Of a stretch of 6,459 nucleotides of DNA, positions 1 through 6,301 are shown one piece after another. Position numbers and translations under genes: made by a program. The first letter of the stretch is position 1. Every line of letters begins with the position of its first letter. The notes beneath the pieces were generated by a model that made no database searches, was not told the origin of the DNA, and saw only the letters and a list, made by a program, of their open reading frames with translations. The DNA lies in assembly GCA_017880715.1 (NCBI GenBank), contig JADGRT010000184.1:1-6459 (forward strand), given 5' to 3'. The stretch is from Verrucomicrobiia bacterium (GTDB lineage: Bacteria; Verrucomicrobiota; Verrucomicrobiia; Limisphaerales; UBA1319).

Positions 1-1028
1 TCCACAATAACCGTCTCGGGGGTGGTTATCGCGGGGACACCGAAACGCCCGAGCAGTTCATCCCGGCAACCGGTTACCCCGGACGCGATTGGGAAACCTG
101 CATGACCATGAACGACACCTGGGGTTACAAGAGCTACGATCAAAATTGGAAAAGCCCGACCGTTCTGATCCGCAATCTCGTCGATATCGCCAGCAAAGGC
201 GGCAACTACCTGCTTAATGTCGGCCCGACCTCCGAAGGCCTGATTCCAGGTCCGTCCGTCGAACGGCTCAAAGCGGTGGGCCAATGGATGAAGATCAACC
301 GCGAGGCCATCTACGAGACCACGGCCAGTCCGTTCAAACGCCTGCCTTGGGGCCGTTGCACCAAGAAACTCAGCGCGAATGCCGCCACTCTCTACTTGCA
401 TGTCTTCGACTGGCCGGCCGATGGCAAACTGCTGGTTCCCGGATTGACGAATGCCGCGCAAAAGGCCTACTTGCTGGCCGACTCCCGAAAAAAGCCGCTG
501 CGCATCGAAAGCAGCCGGGAAGGTCTGAGTCTGTCCGTGCCTGCGACCGCCCCGGATGCCATCTGCTCGGTGGTGGTCCTGAAGATCAAAGGCCAGCCCG
601 CGGTCGAGACAACGCTGCTCGCGCAAGAAACCGATGGCTCCGTCATCCTGCCAGCCGGCGAGGCCATCCTGCATGGCGACCAGATTCAATACGAATCGGG
701 AGAAAACCGGAACAACATTGGTTTCTGGCTTGCCTCCCAAGAGTGGGTCGAGTGGCAGTTCAAACTGACCCAGCCTGGCCAGTTCAACGTGACGGCGGAA
801 ATTGCGACCCCGAGCAACAGCAGTTCGTTTGTGGTGACGGCAGCCAACCGGACGGTGGCAGGCAAAGCGCCGAATACCGGCGATTACGGCCGGTTCCAAA
901 AAGTGGAACTCGGCGTTCTGGAAATCACGACCGCCGGAAAAGCATCCCTCGCCGTGAAACCCGTTCCTGATGGCTGGCAACCGATCAACCTGAGATCCAT
1001 CCGCCTCACTCCCGTGAAAAAGCCGTAA
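1..1028 (+). CDS. Alpha-L-fucosidase, GH29 family (3' part, start off the left edge)
   Basis: Open from the left edge in the frame starting at base 3, giving 341 residues up to TAA at 1026-1028. The ATG at 102 is internal, because family-typical sequence precedes it (NRLGGGYRGDTETPEQ, then WETCMTMNDTWGY at about residues 30-42). These motifs, with LLNVGPTSEG near residue 75, mark the last third of a GH29 (beta/alpha)-barrel; the nucleophile Asp lies off the edge. Glu in TPEQ is a candidate acid/base by my remembered alignment to the Thermotoga enzyme, so it is uncertain. About residues 110-195 form the usual fucosidase C-terminal beta domain. About residues 196-341 are an additional beta-rich module ending in INLRSIRLTP, probably carbohydrate-binding. 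The enzyme would release terminal L-fucose from glycans, probably outside the cytoplasm, but its signal peptide cannot be seen. No strong terminator follows. Confidence 0.93.
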   Translation, partial: HNNRLGGGYRGDTETPEQFIPATGYPGRDWETCMTMNDTWGYKSYDQNWKSPTVLIRNLVDIASKGGNYLLNVGPTSEGLIPGPSVERLKAVGQWMKINREAIYETTASPFKRLPWGRCTKKLSANAATLYLHVFDWPADGKLLVPGLTNAAQKAYLLADSRKKPLRIESSREGLSLSVPATAPDAICSVVVLKIKGQPAVETTLLAQETDGSVILPAGEAILHGDQIQYESGENRNNIGFWLASQEWVEWQFKLTQPGQFNVTAEIATPSNSSSFVVTAANRTVAGKAPNTGDYGRFQKVELGVLEITTAGKASLAVKPVPDGWQPINLRSIRLTPVKKP

Positions 1029-1050
1029 AGCCCTGCCCCCCAAAATTATT

Positions 1051-1077
1051 ATGATTCTGCCACCCATGATTCTGCCA
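1051..1077. repeat. Tandem 12-base direct repeat in the convergent spacer
   Basis: The 12-mer ATGATTCTGCCA occurs at 1051-1062 and again at 1066-1077, separated by CCC, giving a 15-base period. It lies in the 126-base spacer between the convergent fucosidase and ATP-grasp genes. The only hairpin nearby is a 4-bp CCCC/GGGG stem at 1082-1092 without a T tract, so I see no convincing terminator for either gene. Phrases like this recur between genes in some Verrucomicrobiota as I remember them, which could mean the spacer is part of a dispersed repeat. That is recollection and not a search result. Confidence 0.5.
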
Positions 1078-1154
1078 TTTTCCCCGTTGGGGTCGCGAGT
1101 TTTGGAGTCGAGGTGACCAGACTCATGCTTCTCCGGCCAAGAGTCAGAGCCTCC

Positions 1155-3776
1155 TTACACCGTCTCCAGATAGCCAATCGCCATCTGCTTGAGCGAGTCC
1201 ACATTAAGAAAAAACCCGCCGCCGGCATCGCTTCGTTGAAATTCGATGACTCGAATCGCGTCGGCCCACTCGCGGTCCTCCGGCCAGAGCTCCGCCAGCC
1301 GGTTGGGCGCCTGGCTGAGCAATTCCAAGTTGAGGACATGGCCGTCTTTCTCGGGCGAAACCGCCAGATACAGCATATCCATTTCCACCAGGTCGTTGAA
1401 GAAATGGGTGCCGAGCGATACGTCCGGGATCAACCCCTCGCGCATCAGCGCGATTTCACACAACACCGATACGGTTTCAATCTCGGCAAACGATACCGGC
1501 ACGCCCAGCGACGGCATCGACGTCCCCCACCGGCCGGGGCCCATCAGCATGAGGGTCTTGCCGTGGTCCATCGCCTGATGCGTGACACGCCCGATCGCGC
1601 GGGCCACGGAATAGCGCTGGGAAACCGACATTTGACCATACACGGCCGGCACCACGCAGACCAGGCGATCGATTCGCGTGGCCAGGCTGTGCCCGACAAT
1701 CGGCCCGCGCGATGTCAGCAACAACCGCTCGGCCGGCACCGCGCTGGGGAACTTGACCCGGCTGCCTTCGCCGAGAATTTTTACCTGGAATGGCCGGCAT
1801 TGCACCAGATTGATGCGATAAGTCCCGTCCAGGAAGAAATTGACCGTAAACTCGATGTCGACCGGATGGTCGTAGGCCTCCTGCAAGATCCGCAGCATCG
1901 CCCGCAGGTCGGACGGAAAGTTCGTCTGCGATAACAACCGCTCGAAACCCAAAACCCACGAAAAACCGGGCGGGCGGTTCATGGCCCGCATCTGCGACAC
2001 ATAGTTCTCGTCCCATTCGGCAAACATCTCCCACACCGATGGCGGCAGGTGTTGGGCGGCCGTTTCCACGTCGCAGGTCAGCAGTTGGTTGGCCTGCAAA
2101 TCCAGCACATCCACGCGTTTTTGCGAATACTGCCGCACGTCGTTGGGTTGCGATTCCAGTCGTTTCTGTGGCGCATTGAGGGCCACCAACCGCGGGTAAT
2201 CGTCTTCGGTGCGATCGACCGCCCGCGTCCCCAAACCGAACACCAGCCGCAGGAAACCCGACTGGGGATCGATGTCTTCATGCCAGACAAACGGATTGAA
2301 GGAGAAGCCCACGCCCGCCACCTGCGGGAAGAACTGGTTGCCGTGCATCTCGCCGGAAACCCGCTGCACCAGCAGCGCCATCTGCTCGTCCTGATCCAGC
2401 AAGCCGTGGTGCCGGCGATACAAAAGCCCCTCCGGACTCATGGTGCTGGCATAGACCGTGCGCACCGCCGCCATGAAAGCCTCCAGCCGCTGTTGCGGCG
2501 TGCCCTGGCTGGCGCAAAACACGCTCTCGTACTTTCCGGAAAAGGCGTTGCCGTAGTTGTCCTCGAGCAGGCTGCTCGAACGCACAATGATCGGCGACTG
2601 GCCAAAGTACTCCAGCATTTCGGAAAATTGATCTTGAATATATTGCGGAAAGATCCCCTCCAGCATTTTCTGCCGCGCCTCCCCGGCCCGTTCCAGAAAC
2701 AGGTTGAAATCCTTCTGCCGCCGCCGCAACCACCAGCAGCCGTTCTGCACCAGATAGGTGTAAAACACGTCGGTGCCCACAAAAAAGGAATCATGCACCT
2801 CCAGCAGTTCCGCCCACCGGGGATCCGTCTTTTTCAGAATCGCCCGCGCCAGCAACATGCCCAGGGTCTTGCCCCCAATCAGCCCGGTGCCGATCATCCG
2901 TTTCATGATCTCGATCAGATCGGCCAGATCCAGGTATTGCCTTACCAACCGGATGAACCGCTGATCCCGGCTCACCACCATGCGGCAGATGCGATAAAAA
3001 AAAGCCTCCGCCTCGGCCGCCGATTTTTTGCGGTTTTTGATGGCATTCAGCGTCCCCTGCGCCTGCCGGAAGGTGCGCGTCCAGACCCCCAACCGGTGAA
3101 TGCTGAAATCCAGCCACGGCTGCGGCACGCTGGCCAGGATTTCCGTGGTGAGGGCACTGCTGGTCACCGGACGAAATTCCGCCCCTTCCCAACTGTGCAG
3201 CATGTACATCGTCGGCGAATAACGCTGCCAAACCTTTTGCGGATGAATAAACAATTGATTTTTCTTGCGATACACCTCGAGGATGACTTGGGCCGTCCGG
3301 CTGATGCCATCGGTGGCATGGAACGAATGCTGGTGCTTGCGCAAAGCGAAATAAGCGATCGTGTCCAGATCGTACAGATAGGGACAGGCGATCAGGAAAA
3401 AGTTGCCCAACATCCGGTCGCTGTACCAATCGGCCGCCAGGTCGGACAGCCAGTCGAACACGTAACAGGCCCCCTTCCCGTTCCGTTCGATGATGTCCAG
3501 AATCTCGGTGAGGTATTTCTCGAAGCCCACCTCCGGGCGGAGACGATACACGGTGCCGCCCTGATCGGGCCCAATCAGTTCGCGATGCCGGGCAAACCGG
3601 AAATACGTCAGGCTTCGCCCCTGCTTCCGCGCCGCCTCCCAGAATGGCCGCACGAAGGGCAGGTAATCGTCAATCGTATCCACCTGCCACACCACGTTGT
3701 CGCCCGGCCGAAGTCCTTGCAGCATTTGGTCCAGCCCCGGCAATCCGGTGGTAAACGTCGTTACATCAGCGTTCAT
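1155..3776 (-). CDS. PEP/pyruvate-binding (PPDK_N-type ATP-grasp) protein with KaiC-like N-terminal region
   Basis: Codes for 873 residues, ATG at 3776-3774, TAA at 1157-1155. Residues 1-235 begin TGLPGLDQMLQGLRPGD, the opening of KaiC/RadA-type RecA domains, but the Walker A loop is replaced by VVWQVDTIDDY with no GKT; YVFDWLSDL near 105-113 sits where a Walker B strand would be. Residues about 296-661 match the N-terminal ATP-grasp domain of pyruvate phosphate dikinase/PEP synthase: GGKTLGML (K303), IIVRSSSLLEDN (R399), AFSGKYESVF, LLVQRVSGEM, and EFTVNFFLDGTYRINLVQCRP (E642, Q659). Residues 662-873 form a further region with GPGRWGTS (746-753) and GTHFFNDLVE (789-798). The phosphohistidine swivel domain and the PEP TIM barrel are both absent, so it cannot be a complete PEP synthase. 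ATP binding is likely; the substrate is unknown. No signal peptide or membrane segment is apparent, so it is probably cytoplasmic. It is divergent from gdhA across 357 bases. Confidence 0.88.
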   Translation of the reverse strand: MNADVTTFTTGLPGLDQMLQGLRPGDNVVWQVDTIDDYLPFVRPFWEAARKQGRSLTYFRFARHRELIGPDQGGTVYRLRPEVGFEKYLTEILDIIERNGKGACYVFDWLSDLAADWYSDRMLGNFFLIACPYLYDLDTIAYFALRKHQHSFHATDGISRTAQVILEVYRKKNQLFIHPQKVWQRYSPTMYMLHSWEGAEFRPVTSSALTTEILASVPQPWLDFSIHRLGVWTRTFRQAQGTLNAIKNRKKSAAEAEAFFYRICRMVVSRDQRFIRLVRQYLDLADLIEIMKRMIGTGLIGGKTLGMLLARAILKKTDPRWAELLEVHDSFFVGTDVFYTYLVQNGCWWLRRRQKDFNLFLERAGEARQKMLEGIFPQYIQDQFSEMLEYFGQSPIIVRSSSLLEDNYGNAFSGKYESVFCASQGTPQQRLEAFMAAVRTVYASTMSPEGLLYRRHHGLLDQDEQMALLVQRVSGEMHGNQFFPQVAGVGFSFNPFVWHEDIDPQSGFLRLVFGLGTRAVDRTEDDYPRLVALNAPQKRLESQPNDVRQYSQKRVDVLDLQANQLLTCDVETAAQHLPPSVWEMFAEWDENYVSQMRAMNRPPGFSWVLGFERLLSQTNFPSDLRAMLRILQEAYDHPVDIEFTVNFFLDGTYRINLVQCRPFQVKILGEGSRVKFPSAVPAERLLLTSRGPIVGHSLATRIDRLVCVVPAVYGQMSVSQRYSVARAIGRVTHQAMDHGKTLMLMGPGRWGTSMPSLGVPVSFAEIETVSVLCEIALMREGLIPDVSLGTHFFNDLVEMDMLYLAVSPEKDGHVLNLELLSQAPNRLAELWPEDREWADAIRVIEFQRSDAGGGFFLNVDSLKQMAIGYLETV

Positions 3777-3782
3777 TTCATG

Positions 3783-3788
3783 CCCTTT
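3783..3788 (-). promoter_or_regulatory. Ribosome binding site of the ATP-grasp gene
   Basis: Read on the minus strand, AAAGGG lies 6 bases before the ATG at 3776. The spacing is normal and supports this start. The other nearby ATG, at 3781-3779, is out of frame and reaches TGA after two codons. Confidence 0.55.
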
Positions 3789-3839
3789 GCAGAGTTACCC
3801 CTCACCTCATACGTTAAGCGGAAAACCGTGGCAACCTAA

Positions 3840-3867
3840 TTGACAACCCGCCCTCGCCTATGATTAT
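3840..3867 (+). promoter_or_regulatory. Candidate sigma70-type promoter for gdhA
   Basis: A perfect TTGACA (3840-3845) is followed after 16 bases by GATTAT (3862-3867, four of six matches to TATAAT). TATGAT at 3859 is a better -10 box, but its 13-base spacing is too short. Transcription from here would give a leader of about 260 bases before gdhA. This is inferred from box matching alone, in an AT-rich region where chance matches are common. Confidence 0.3.
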
Positions 3868-4022
3868 TAGATTTACTTCTTTTTAGGCTGCTCTTTTTCA
3901 CATTACTTATACTTTCTAATTCTGCGAAGAATAGATCGACAGAACATCGCAACTAGATTAGCCAATGCAGTCACTCATGCGCGATGCGTGCGAAAACCTG
4001 ACCAGTCCTGTACTGCAGCGTT

Positions 4023-4053
4023 CTGCCGCCCCCAGCGGTAGCACGTTTTTTTT
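4023..4053 (+). terminator. Terminator-like hairpin in the gdhA leader (possible attenuator)
   Basis: CTGCCGC (4023-4029) pairs with GCGGTAG (4035-4041), a 7-bp stem with one G-U pair and a 5-base loop CCCCA. Four bases (CACG) and then eight T (4046-4053) follow. The four-base gap before the T tract is unusual for an efficient intrinsic terminator. The only plus-strand transcript it could stop is the gdhA leader, since the upstream gene points away. This would fit attenuation, or it may be a chance structure. I did not find a clear competing antiterminator stem. Confidence 0.35.
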
Positions 4054-4114
4054 GTCCGTAACTCACGCGCAGCACGGGCCAGGCCAGGCTCAATGACAGC
4101 AAAACCTAACCACC

Positions 4115-4119
4115 AGGAG
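4115..4119 (+). promoter_or_regulatory. Shine-Dalgarno site of gdhA with long spacing
   Basis: AGGAG lies 14 bases before the ATG at 4134, clearly more than the usual 5-10. No alternative in-frame ATG, GTG or TTG lies closer to it. Family alignment by eye supports the ATG at 4134, because the N-terminus runs directly into the conserved segment. Translation initiation may therefore be weak or may depend on leader structure. Confidence 0.5.
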
Positions 4120-4133
4120 TCAAAACTCAAATT

Positions 4134-5471
4134 ATGGGTCTGATCCACGAAATCCTCGAAAGCGTCAAACGACGCAATCCCAACGAACCCGAGTTCCACC
4201 AGGCCGTGACCGAGGTGCTCGAGTCCATCGAACCCGCCATTACCCGGCATAAAAAGTATCAGGATGCCCGCATCCTCGATCGCATCGTCGAGCCCGAACG
4301 CCAACTGATCTTTCGCGTTCCCTGGCAGGACGACAAAGGCCAGATTCACATCAACCGGGGTTTCCGCATCCAGTTCAGCAGCGCCATCGGACCTTACAAG
4401 GGCGGCCTGCGTTTCCATCCCACCGTCTGTCTGAGCATCCTCAAATTCCTGGGCTTCGAGCAGATCTTCAAGAACTCCCTCACCACCCTCCCCATGGGCG
4501 GCGGCAAGGGCGGCTCGGATTTCGATCCCAAAGGCAAATCCGACAATGAAGTGATGCGCTTCTGCCAGTCCTTCATGACCGAATTATGCCGGTATGTGGG
4601 TGCGGACACGGACGTGCCCGCCGGCGACATCGGCGTGGGCGGCCGCGAAATCGGTTTCCTGTTCGGCCAGTACAAACGCTTGCGCAACGAGTTCACCGGC
4701 GTGCTGACCGGCAAGGGCCTCAACTGGGGCGGCTCGTTGATTCGTCCCGAAGCCACCGGCTACGGCACGGTCTATTTCGCGCAGGAAATGCTCAAGACCC
4801 GCAATCAGTCGCTCGAAGGCAAAGTCTGCGCGGTGTCGGGCTCCGGCAACGTGGCCCAGTACACCATCGAGAAACTGAACCAACTGGGCGCCAAGTCGGT
4901 CACCCTGTCGGATTCCAACGGCTTCATCTACGACAAGGACGGCATCAGCGAGGAAAAGCTGGCCTGGGTCATGGAGCTGAAGAACATCCGCCGCGGCCGC
5001 GTCAAGGAGTATGCCAAGAAATTCGGCGCCGAGTACACCGAAGGCAAAGGGCCTTGGGGCGTCAAATGCGATTGCGCCTTCCCGAGCGCCACGCAAAACG
5101 AGATCAGCGGCGAGGACGCCAAGACGCTCGTCAACAACGGCTGTTTCCTGGTGGCCGAAGGCGCGAACATGCCCACCGAACCCGCCGGCATCGAGGTCTT
5201 CGTGAGCAAGAAGGTCCTCTACGGACCGGGCAAAGCGGCCAATGCAGGTGGCGTCGCCACCTCCGGCCTGGAAATGTGCCAAAACTCGATACGCTTGTCG
5301 TGGAGCAGTGAAGAAGTGGATAAGAAGCTCCACAACATCATGATCGCCATCCACAAGAACTGCTTCGAAACAGCCAAAGAATACGGCCATGCTGGCAATT
5401 ACGTCACGGGCGCCAACATCGCCGGCTTCACCAAAGTAGCCAACGCCATGCTCGATCAAGGTTTGGTCTAA
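4134..5471 (+). CDS. gdhA: NADP-specific glutamate dehydrogenase
   Basis: Encodes 445 residues, the normal length of the hexameric bacterial enzyme (EC 1.4.1.4), which reductively aminates 2-oxoglutarate with ammonium and NADPH to glutamate in the cytoplasm. It is recognisable along its whole length and very close to the E. coli GdhA sequence as I recall it. Substrate and catalytic motifs are present: GPYKGGLRFHP (K89), IFKNSLTTLPMGGGKGG (K113, K125) and PAGDIGVGGREIG (D165). The dinucleotide-binding domain begins near residue 230 with SGSGNVAQ (235-242). The second strand ends in LSDSNG (D260, S261), as in NADP-dependent members. AEGANMPT and GKAANAGGVATSGLEM are intact near the C-terminal part. 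No frameshift or missing key residue is visible. It is monocistronic: a terminator begins 20 bases after the stop. The leader may be regulated (see 4023-4053). Confidence 0.97.
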   Translation: MGLIHEILESVKRRNPNEPEFHQAVTEVLESIEPAITRHKKYQDARILDRIVEPERQLIFRVPWQDDKGQIHINRGFRIQFSSAIGPYKGGLRFHPTVCLSILKFLGFEQIFKNSLTTLPMGGGKGGSDFDPKGKSDNEVMRFCQSFMTELCRYVGADTDVPAGDIGVGGREIGFLFGQYKRLRNEFTGVLTGKGLNWGGSLIRPEATGYGTVYFAQEMLKTRNQSLEGKVCAVSGSGNVAQYTIEKLNQLGAKSVTLSDSNGFIYDKDGISEEKLAWVMELKNIRRGRVKEYAKKFGAEYTEGKGPWGVKCDCAFPSATQNEISGEDAKTLVNNGCFLVAEGANMPTEPAGIEVFVSKKVLYGPGKAANAGGVATSGLEMCQNSIRLSWSSEEVDKKLHNIMIAIHKNCFETAKEYGHAGNYVTGANIAGFTKVANAMLDQGLV

Positions 5472-5490
5472 TCCCCCATCCCCTTCGAAC

Positions 5491-5526
5491 AACGCCATTT
5501 CCGGGTAAAACCGGGAATGGCGTTTT
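5491..5526 (+). terminator. Rho-independent terminator of gdhA
   Basis: AACGCCATTTCCGG (5491-5504) pairs with CCGGGAATGGCGTT (5511-5524). This 14-bp stem has one G-U pair and a 6-base loop GTAAAA, and ends in four T (5523-5526). It starts 20 bases after the gdhA stop, so gdhA is probably transcribed alone. Confidence 0.88.
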
Positions 5527-5587
5527 GCTTGCTCCGCCCCGCTTATGAAACGCTGCGAACTCACGGATGAGAGCGTGCTCTTTTTGC

Positions 5588-5670
5588 ATCGTCCTCGTCC
5601 TTCGTCCTTCGTCCTCGGTTCTTGTTCCTTTTTCGAGGACGAGGACGAGGGACGACGACGAGGACGAAGG
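5588..5670. repeat. Low-complexity inverted repeat of TCCTCG/CGAGGA units
   Basis: A 30-base arm made of GTCCTCG and TCCTTCG units (5588-5617) faces a complementary purine-rich arm of CGAGGA/GACGAC units (5634-5670) across a 16-base T-rich loop. Pairing is imperfect because the unit lengths slip (5, 6 or 7 bases). The two strands of this DNA could form a long hairpin with strong purine/pyrimidine asymmetry. A spurious reading frame passes through it (5567-5812). As I remember it, intergenic repeats of this type are common in some Verrucomicrobiota; a genome search would settle it. Confidence 0.7.
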
Positions 5671-5736
5671 ATTGCGGCAGTCTCAGGACCCCTGGTCTGA
5701 AGACGCGGAGGCGAGCAACTTGCTTAAATTGGCCTG

Positions 5737-5754
5737 CTTGACCGCGTGGTCAAG
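5737..5754. repeat. Perfect 7-bp palindrome with 4-base loop
   Basis: CTTGACC (5737-5743), loop GCGT, GGTCAAG (5748-5754). No T tract follows on either strand, so it is not an intrinsic terminator. It could be a protein-binding palindrome or an edge of the neighbouring repeat element. No function is assigned. Confidence 0.45.
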
Positions 5755-5767
5755 TTCTGGTCGGTCC

Positions 5768-5939
5768 GGTGCAACTCAGGTTTGTCGGAGCGCGGGCATC
5801 TTGCCCGCTTAGGGTGTGCAAGAACCACGATGTGCCAGAAACGAAAGGGGCCTCCGAGTGGTTCGTCCAGTCCAAGCGGGCCGGAGTCCCGCGCGCCATC
5901 CCAACCGCGGGGCAGGTGGCGACAAAAGTGAGCTGCACC
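5768..5939. repeat. 172-base nested inverted-repeat element
   Basis: Three levels of inverted repeats are nested. The outer arms at 5768-5787 and 5920-5939 match at 17 of 20 positions. The middle arms at 5790-5810 and 5874-5894 share GCGCGGG-N7-CCCGCTT against its complement, with 14 of 14 outer positions matching. Inner arms GAACCAC (5822-5828) and GTGGTTC (5858-5864) are perfect. Each middle arm is itself a hairpin; for example GCGGGCA/TGCCCGC closes over TCT at 5792-5808. No target-site duplication flanks it and it codes for nothing convincing. It looks like a non-autonomous mobile or REP-like unit. Phrases such as 'CGGGCATCTTGCCCGC' are familiar to me from Verrucomicrobiota and Planctomycetota spacers, but that is memory. 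Confidence 0.6.
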
Positions 5940-6000
5940 CGGCGCCGCCTGTCCGCACATCGTGCTTGAAACCCGCCCGGCAACGGACCATTCTTATTCC

Positions 6001-6189
6001 ATGAGTAAAGTTGATCAAGTCGAGGCTGAACTGGAAAATTTCTCGCCTGCGGAATTGAAGCAGGTGCGCGATTGGCTGGATGACTTTGTCGAAGACCGGC
6101 TGGAATTCACGCCGGACTTCGAAGCAGCGGTCCAGCAATCCGAGCGGGAAATGGCCGCCGGGATGCAGCCACGCGTACGGCAGCCCTGA
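6001..6189 (+). CDS. Small antitoxin-like protein of a RelE/ParE-type toxin-antitoxin pair
   Basis: Codes for 62 residues. The ATG at 6001 is preferred over the GTG at 5962 because the recognisable protein begins MSKVDQVEAELENFSPAEL and the upstream codons look like spacer. The body is acidic and helical: SPAELKQVRDWLDDFVEDRLE (about residues 15-35), then FTPDFEAAVQQSEREMAAG, ending RVRQP. This matches, from memory, a family of short antitoxins annotated next to RelE/ParE toxins, in which the C-terminal segment binds the toxin and the N-terminal part is helical. No strong Shine-Dalgarno or promoter is visible; TTGAAA at 5966 lacks a good -10 partner. Eight bases downstream starts the apparent toxin fragment. 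If the toxin is truncated, the antitoxin is an orphan. Confidence 0.68.
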   Translation: MSKVDQVEAELENFSPAELKQVRDWLDDFVEDRLEFTPDFEAAVQQSEREMAAGMQPRVRQP

Positions 6190-6197
6190 CTGCTGCC

Positions 6198-6287
6198 ATG
6201 AGCGCGGCTCTCCAAATCTTTTACACGCACTTCGACACGGCGTTTTTCAAACTCCCGCCGCAACTGCAGGCGCGCACTTGGTCTTGA
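6198..6287 (+). pseudogene. Truncated RelE/ParE-type toxin fragment
   Basis: An ATG 8 bases after the antitoxin stop opens 29 codons ending in TGA at 6285-6287. The product begins MSAALQIFYTHFDTAFFKLP and continues PQLQAR, which resembles the first beta strand and helix of RelE/ParE toxins (pattern I-F-Y-T ... F ... A ... K-L-P ... Q ... R). These proteins are usually about 85-100 residues, so about two thirds are missing, including the later strands that carry the active-site region. Neither of the other two forward frames after 6276 continues the pattern. The 123-base inverted-repeat element begins 14 bases beyond the stop. The position behind an antitoxin supports the call, but a match of 26 residues is short and the fragment could be a chance frame. 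Confidence 0.5.
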
Positions 6288-6301
6288 GTCTCTTCCAGCT
6301 T

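Larger units (their letters stand above)
3777..4133. other. Divergent intergenic region between the ATP-grasp gene and gdhA
   Basis: These 357 bases separate the two divergent starts. The centre (about 3855-3935) is distinctly AT-rich against the GC-rich genes on both sides, as expected for promoters. On the plus strand I see a TTGACA box at 3840, a hairpin followed by eight T at 4023-4053, and the gdhA ribosome binding site at 4115. On the minus strand I found no pair of promoter boxes with acceptable spacing; TATAAG-like sequence is present without a matching -35 box. A 43-codon frame (3965-4096) exists but has no ribosome binding site, so I do not call it a gene. No known riboswitch was recognised. 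Confidence 0.7.

Noticed and set aside
1082..1092. CCCC-GTT-GGGG hairpin as a terminator for the fucosidase
   Set aside because: The stem is only 4 bp and no T tract follows on the plus strand.
2049..3839. A 596-codon plus-strand frame opposite the ATP-grasp gene
   Set aside because: It lies antisense to a gene with clear PPDK_N motifs, has no recognisable domain, and its His/Arg/Gln-rich composition is typical of a GC-rich shadow frame.
3965..4096. A 43-codon frame before gdhA as a leader peptide
   Set aside because: It overlaps the hairpin and T tract, which is suggestive, but there is no ribosome binding site and no run of regulatory codons.
4584..5564. A 326-codon minus-strand frame opposite gdhA
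   Set aside because: gdhA is certain here; the antisense frame shows no domain and runs through the gdhA terminator.
5570..5585. AGAG-CGTG-CTCT followed by T's as a second terminator
   Set aside because: The stem is only 4 bp and weak, and a strong terminator already lies at 5491-5526.
5588..5670. A CRISPR-like array in the GTCCTCG repeats
   Set aside because: The units are 5-7 bases with no unique spacers and are inverted around a centre, so this is a simple-sequence hairpin.
5567..5812. An 81-codon frame after gdhA
   Set aside because: It is made of translated repeat units (Ser/Leu-rich, then Asp/Glu-rich) and ends inside the nested palindrome, so it is repeat sequence and not a gene.
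5962..6000. GTG at 5962 as the antitoxin start
   Set aside because: The added 13 residues look like translated spacer, and the family-like protein begins at the ATG at 6001.
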